Assembly: GCA_905215625.1 (NCBI GenBank)
Contig: CAJMQQ010000039.1
Location: 1-27,139, forward strand
DNA from: an uncultured bacterium
GTDB taxonomy: Bacteria > Bacillota > Clostridia > Lachnospirales > Lachnospiraceae
Direction of reading: 5' to 3'
Length of the DNA: 27,139 nt
Part shown: in pieces, positions 25,548 through 27,139 of the stretch
Layout of the letters: every line of letters starts with the position of its first letter
Position numbering within the stretch: the stretch's first letter is position 1
Program-made: the position numbers and the translations under genes
Notes under the pieces: model-generated
Databases searched by the model: none
Seen by the model: the letters and a program-made list of their open reading frames with translations, nothing else
Told to the model about the DNA's origin: nothing

Positions 25548-27010
25548 AGCAGATCCTCCTGTGCAAGTTCAAGGGCTTTCAGGGAAGAACGGGCTTTATT
25601 GAGGCATTCCTCATACTCCTTTTCAGGAACAGAGTCGGCAACAATTCCGGCGCCGCTTCTCACATACACCTGTCCGTTTTTCTTGTAGGCAATGCGGATG
25701 GCGATACAGGTATCCATATTTCCGGCAAAATCGATATAGCCGATGGCTCCTCCATAAATGCCCCGCTTATTTTGTTCCAGCTGGTTAATTAGCTGGCAGG
25801 CTCTGATCTTCGGTGCGCCGGAGAGGGTTCCGGCCGGAAGCACCGCTTCAATGGCATCCAAAGCGTCATATCTGGAATCCAGCTCGCCTCTTACTGTAGA
25901 ACCGATATGCATGACATGGGAAAAACGCTGGATGGAGTGAAACTGTTCCACCTGAACCGTTCCGAACCGGCTGATTTTTCCAAGGTCATTTCTTCCCAGA
26001 TCCACCAGCATATTGTGTTCGGCCAGTTCTTTTTCATCAGTCAGAAGCTGTTCTTCCAGTTTTTTGTCTTCCGTTTCACTGGTTCCTCTTGGACGGGTTC
26101 CAGCCAGAGGAAAGGTACGGAGAACCCCATTTTCCAGCTTTACCAGTGTTTCTGGGGAAGCTCCTGCGACCTCCAGATCCGTACCGGAGAAATAGAACAT
26201 ATAGGGAGATGGGTTTAGGGTGCGGAGAATCCGGTAAGTCTGGAACAAACTGCCTTCAAAGGGAGCGCAAAAGCAGTTGGAAAGTACAATCTGAAAAATA
26301 TCGCCTTCCCTGATTCGCAGCTTCGCTTCCTCAACCATATTGCAGAAGGTATCCTTGTCAAACATGGATGTAACATTTCCAAGAAGTTTTCCAGTAAAAT
26401 TCTGTTCCTTTTCCCCATTTTTCAAAAGTTCTGCCAGATGTTTCAGTTCCAGAACAGCCTTGTTGTAGCTGATCTCAGGGTCAGCAAGGGAAATATTGAC
26501 TATAAGGATGATTTTCTGCCGGACATGGTCAAAGGCAATTACTTTATCAAAGAGCATCAGATCCAGATCCTTGAAGGTATCGTCTGCTCTGTTGTCGCAG
26601 CGGACAGAAGGCTCGCTGTATCCAAAATAGTCATAGGAAAAATATCCTGCCAGTCCTCCTGTAAAAGGCGGAAGATAATCAAAACGAGGACTTTTGTATT
26701 CACCAAGTATTTGGCGGAGAACGGAAGATGGCTCATCTGTGTGAATCGTAAAATTTCCAGCTTTTAAAAACCCGTTGGTACAGGTGATTTCCAGTTTGGG
26801 ATCAAAGCCAAGAAAGGAATAGCGTCCCCAGGTTTCGTTGGCTGCAGCCGATTCCAGCAGATAGCAGTGTGAGGAAACATGTTTTAAAATTTTTAAGGCT
26901 TCAATGGGAGTGATAAAGTCGGACAGAAGCTCACAGCTTATGGGGAGTACATTATAAGTCCCTACGGCTGCCATATCCTGTATGAGACTGAGAGAAGGTA
27001 AAATATTCAT
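25544..27010 (-). CDS. trpE: Anthranilate synthase component I
   Basis: The product makes anthranilate from chorismate and ammonia (from TrpG). The N-terminal LLESA (51-55) is the tryptophan-binding feedback motif, so the enzyme is probably inhibited by tryptophan. Chorismate-binding motifs follow: GDIFQIVLSN, SPYMFYF, ASPETLVKL, GTRPRG, DLGRNDLGKIS and LPAGTLSGAPK. Length is 488 residues. AGGAGG (27018-27023) lies 7 nt before the ATG. It is the first trp gene; the promoter is outside the window. Confidence 0.96.
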   Translation of the reverse strand: MNILPSLSLIQDMAAVGTYNVLPISCELLSDFITPIEALKILKHVSSHCYLLESAAANETWGRYSFLGFDPKLEITCTNGFLKAGNFTIHTDEPSSVLRQILGEYKSPRFDYLPPFTGGLAGYFSYDYFGYSEPSVRCDNRADDTFKDLDLMLFDKVIAFDHVRQKIILIVNISLADPEISYNKAVLELKHLAELLKNGEKEQNFTGKLLGNVTSMFDKDTFCNMVEEAKLRIREGDIFQIVLSNCFCAPFEGSLFQTYRILRTLNPSPYMFYFSGTDLEVAGASPETLVKLENGVLRTFPLAGTRPRGTSETEDKKLEEQLLTDEKELAEHNMLVDLGRNDLGKISRFGTVQVEQFHSIQRFSHVMHIGSTVRGELDSRYDALDAIEAVLPAGTLSGAPKIRACQLINQLEQNKRGIYGGAIGYIDFAGNMDTCIAIRIAYKKNGQVYVRSGAGIVADSVPEKEYEECLNKARSSLKALELAQEDLL

Positions 27011-27020
27011 AGGCCTGCCT

Positions 27021-27055
27021 CCTGTTAAAGAAAAATCTTTGACAGGCTTTTGTCA
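27021..27055 (-). promoter_or_regulatory. Alternative hairpins before trpE, one touching the ribosome binding site
   Basis: On the minus strand, TGACA, loop AAAGCC, TGTCA (27055-27040) is a 5-bp stem with an A1/G4 hexaloop. It competes with CCTGTCAAAG (27046-27037) pairing with CTTTAACAGG (27030-27021), 9 of 10 positions, loop ATTTTT, which covers half of the AGGAGG. Both are short, so a regulatory role is uncertain. Confidence 0.35.
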
Positions 27056-27063
27056 GAAGAAAT

Positions 27064-27083
27064 AAAAAAACGCCCCTGACAGA
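27064..27083 (-). other. Orphan 3' half of a terminator or attenuator in the trp leader
   Basis: On the minus strand, CTGTCAGGGGCG is followed by seven T, then ATTT, like the 3' arm and U-tract of an intrinsic terminator or T-box attenuator. No matching 5' arm (CGCCCCTGACAG-like) is found in the 56 bases between here and the window end. Confidence 0.4.
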
Positions 27084-27088
27084 ATGAT

Positions 27089-27139
27089 ATGTACCCAGAA
27101 TCCTGGACACATATTTATATGAACTAGGCTGAACACATG
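27089..27139 (+). mobile_element. Possible end of an IS3-like insertion sequence (cut by window edge)
   Basis: TGTACCCAGAATCCTGGACA begins at about 27090. It resembles the general pattern of IS3-family (IS150-type) ends, TGTACCC...GGACA. Bases 27087-27098 and 27103-27114 also pair over 12 bp, so a simple hairpin is an alternative. No transposase is visible; the window ends within 50 bp. Confidence 0.25.

Noticed and set aside
27056..27139. Complete tryptophan T-box riboswitch
   Set aside because: A terminator-like tail is present, but no T-box core (TGGTACCGCG-like) or specifier loop can be found within the visible bases.

Overview
The window looks like a chromosomal segment of a Gram-positive Clostridia-class anaerobe, probably Lachnospiraceae. 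The reasons are moderate GC, strong AGGAGG-type ribosome binding sites, a type III glutamine synthetase, a split ferredoxin-type glutamate synthase, and the DapL lysine route. No species is assigned. Nearly every gene makes or uses glutamine. Seven glutamine amidotransferases lie in 27 kb: the glutamate synthase GATase subunit, AsnB, PyrG, GlmS, PurF, CarA and TrpG.

Layout. (1) 1-2105, minus: the FMN/ferredoxin subunit (cut by the window edge) and the GATase subunit of a split glutamate synthase. (2) 2106-2491: a divergent control region with two TTGACA-N17 promoters and three hairpin leader modules. (3) 2492-7953, plus: glnA (type III), a truncated amtB, a decayed fragment that resembles an ANTAR RNA-binding domain, asnB and metY. 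(4) 7954-8101: a third TTGACA-N17 promoter and a fourth leader module. (5) 8102-20522, plus: one close-packed supra-operon, purC-purA-pyrG-glmS-purF-carA-carB-dapL, ending at a hairpin shared with the convergent trp operon. (6) 20607-27010, minus: a complete trpEGDCFBA operon with start/stop overlaps or near-overlaps at every junction. (7) 27011-27139: part of the trp leader and perhaps the end of an IS3-like element at the window edge.

Main finding. The glt, glnA and pur promoters are each followed within about 10 nt of the predicted start site by the same RNA element (18-nt form AAAGGCAANGGNGTCTTT). Read as RNA it is a 6-bp stem closing a hexaloop with A at positions 1 and 2 and G at position 4. 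A1/G4 hexaloops are the hallmark of ANTAR antiterminator targets. The glt copy keeps the fold with changed stem bases (ATGAGC/GTTCAT instead of AAAGGC/GTCTTT). In all four copies the hexaloop hairpin competes with a longer hairpin followed by a U-tract. With the ANTAR-like remnant next to glnA, this suggests a nitrogen-responsive antitermination regulon covering glutamine synthesis, glutamate synthesis and a whole operon of glutamine-consuming enzymes. The regulator itself would have to be encoded elsewhere, since the local copy is broken.
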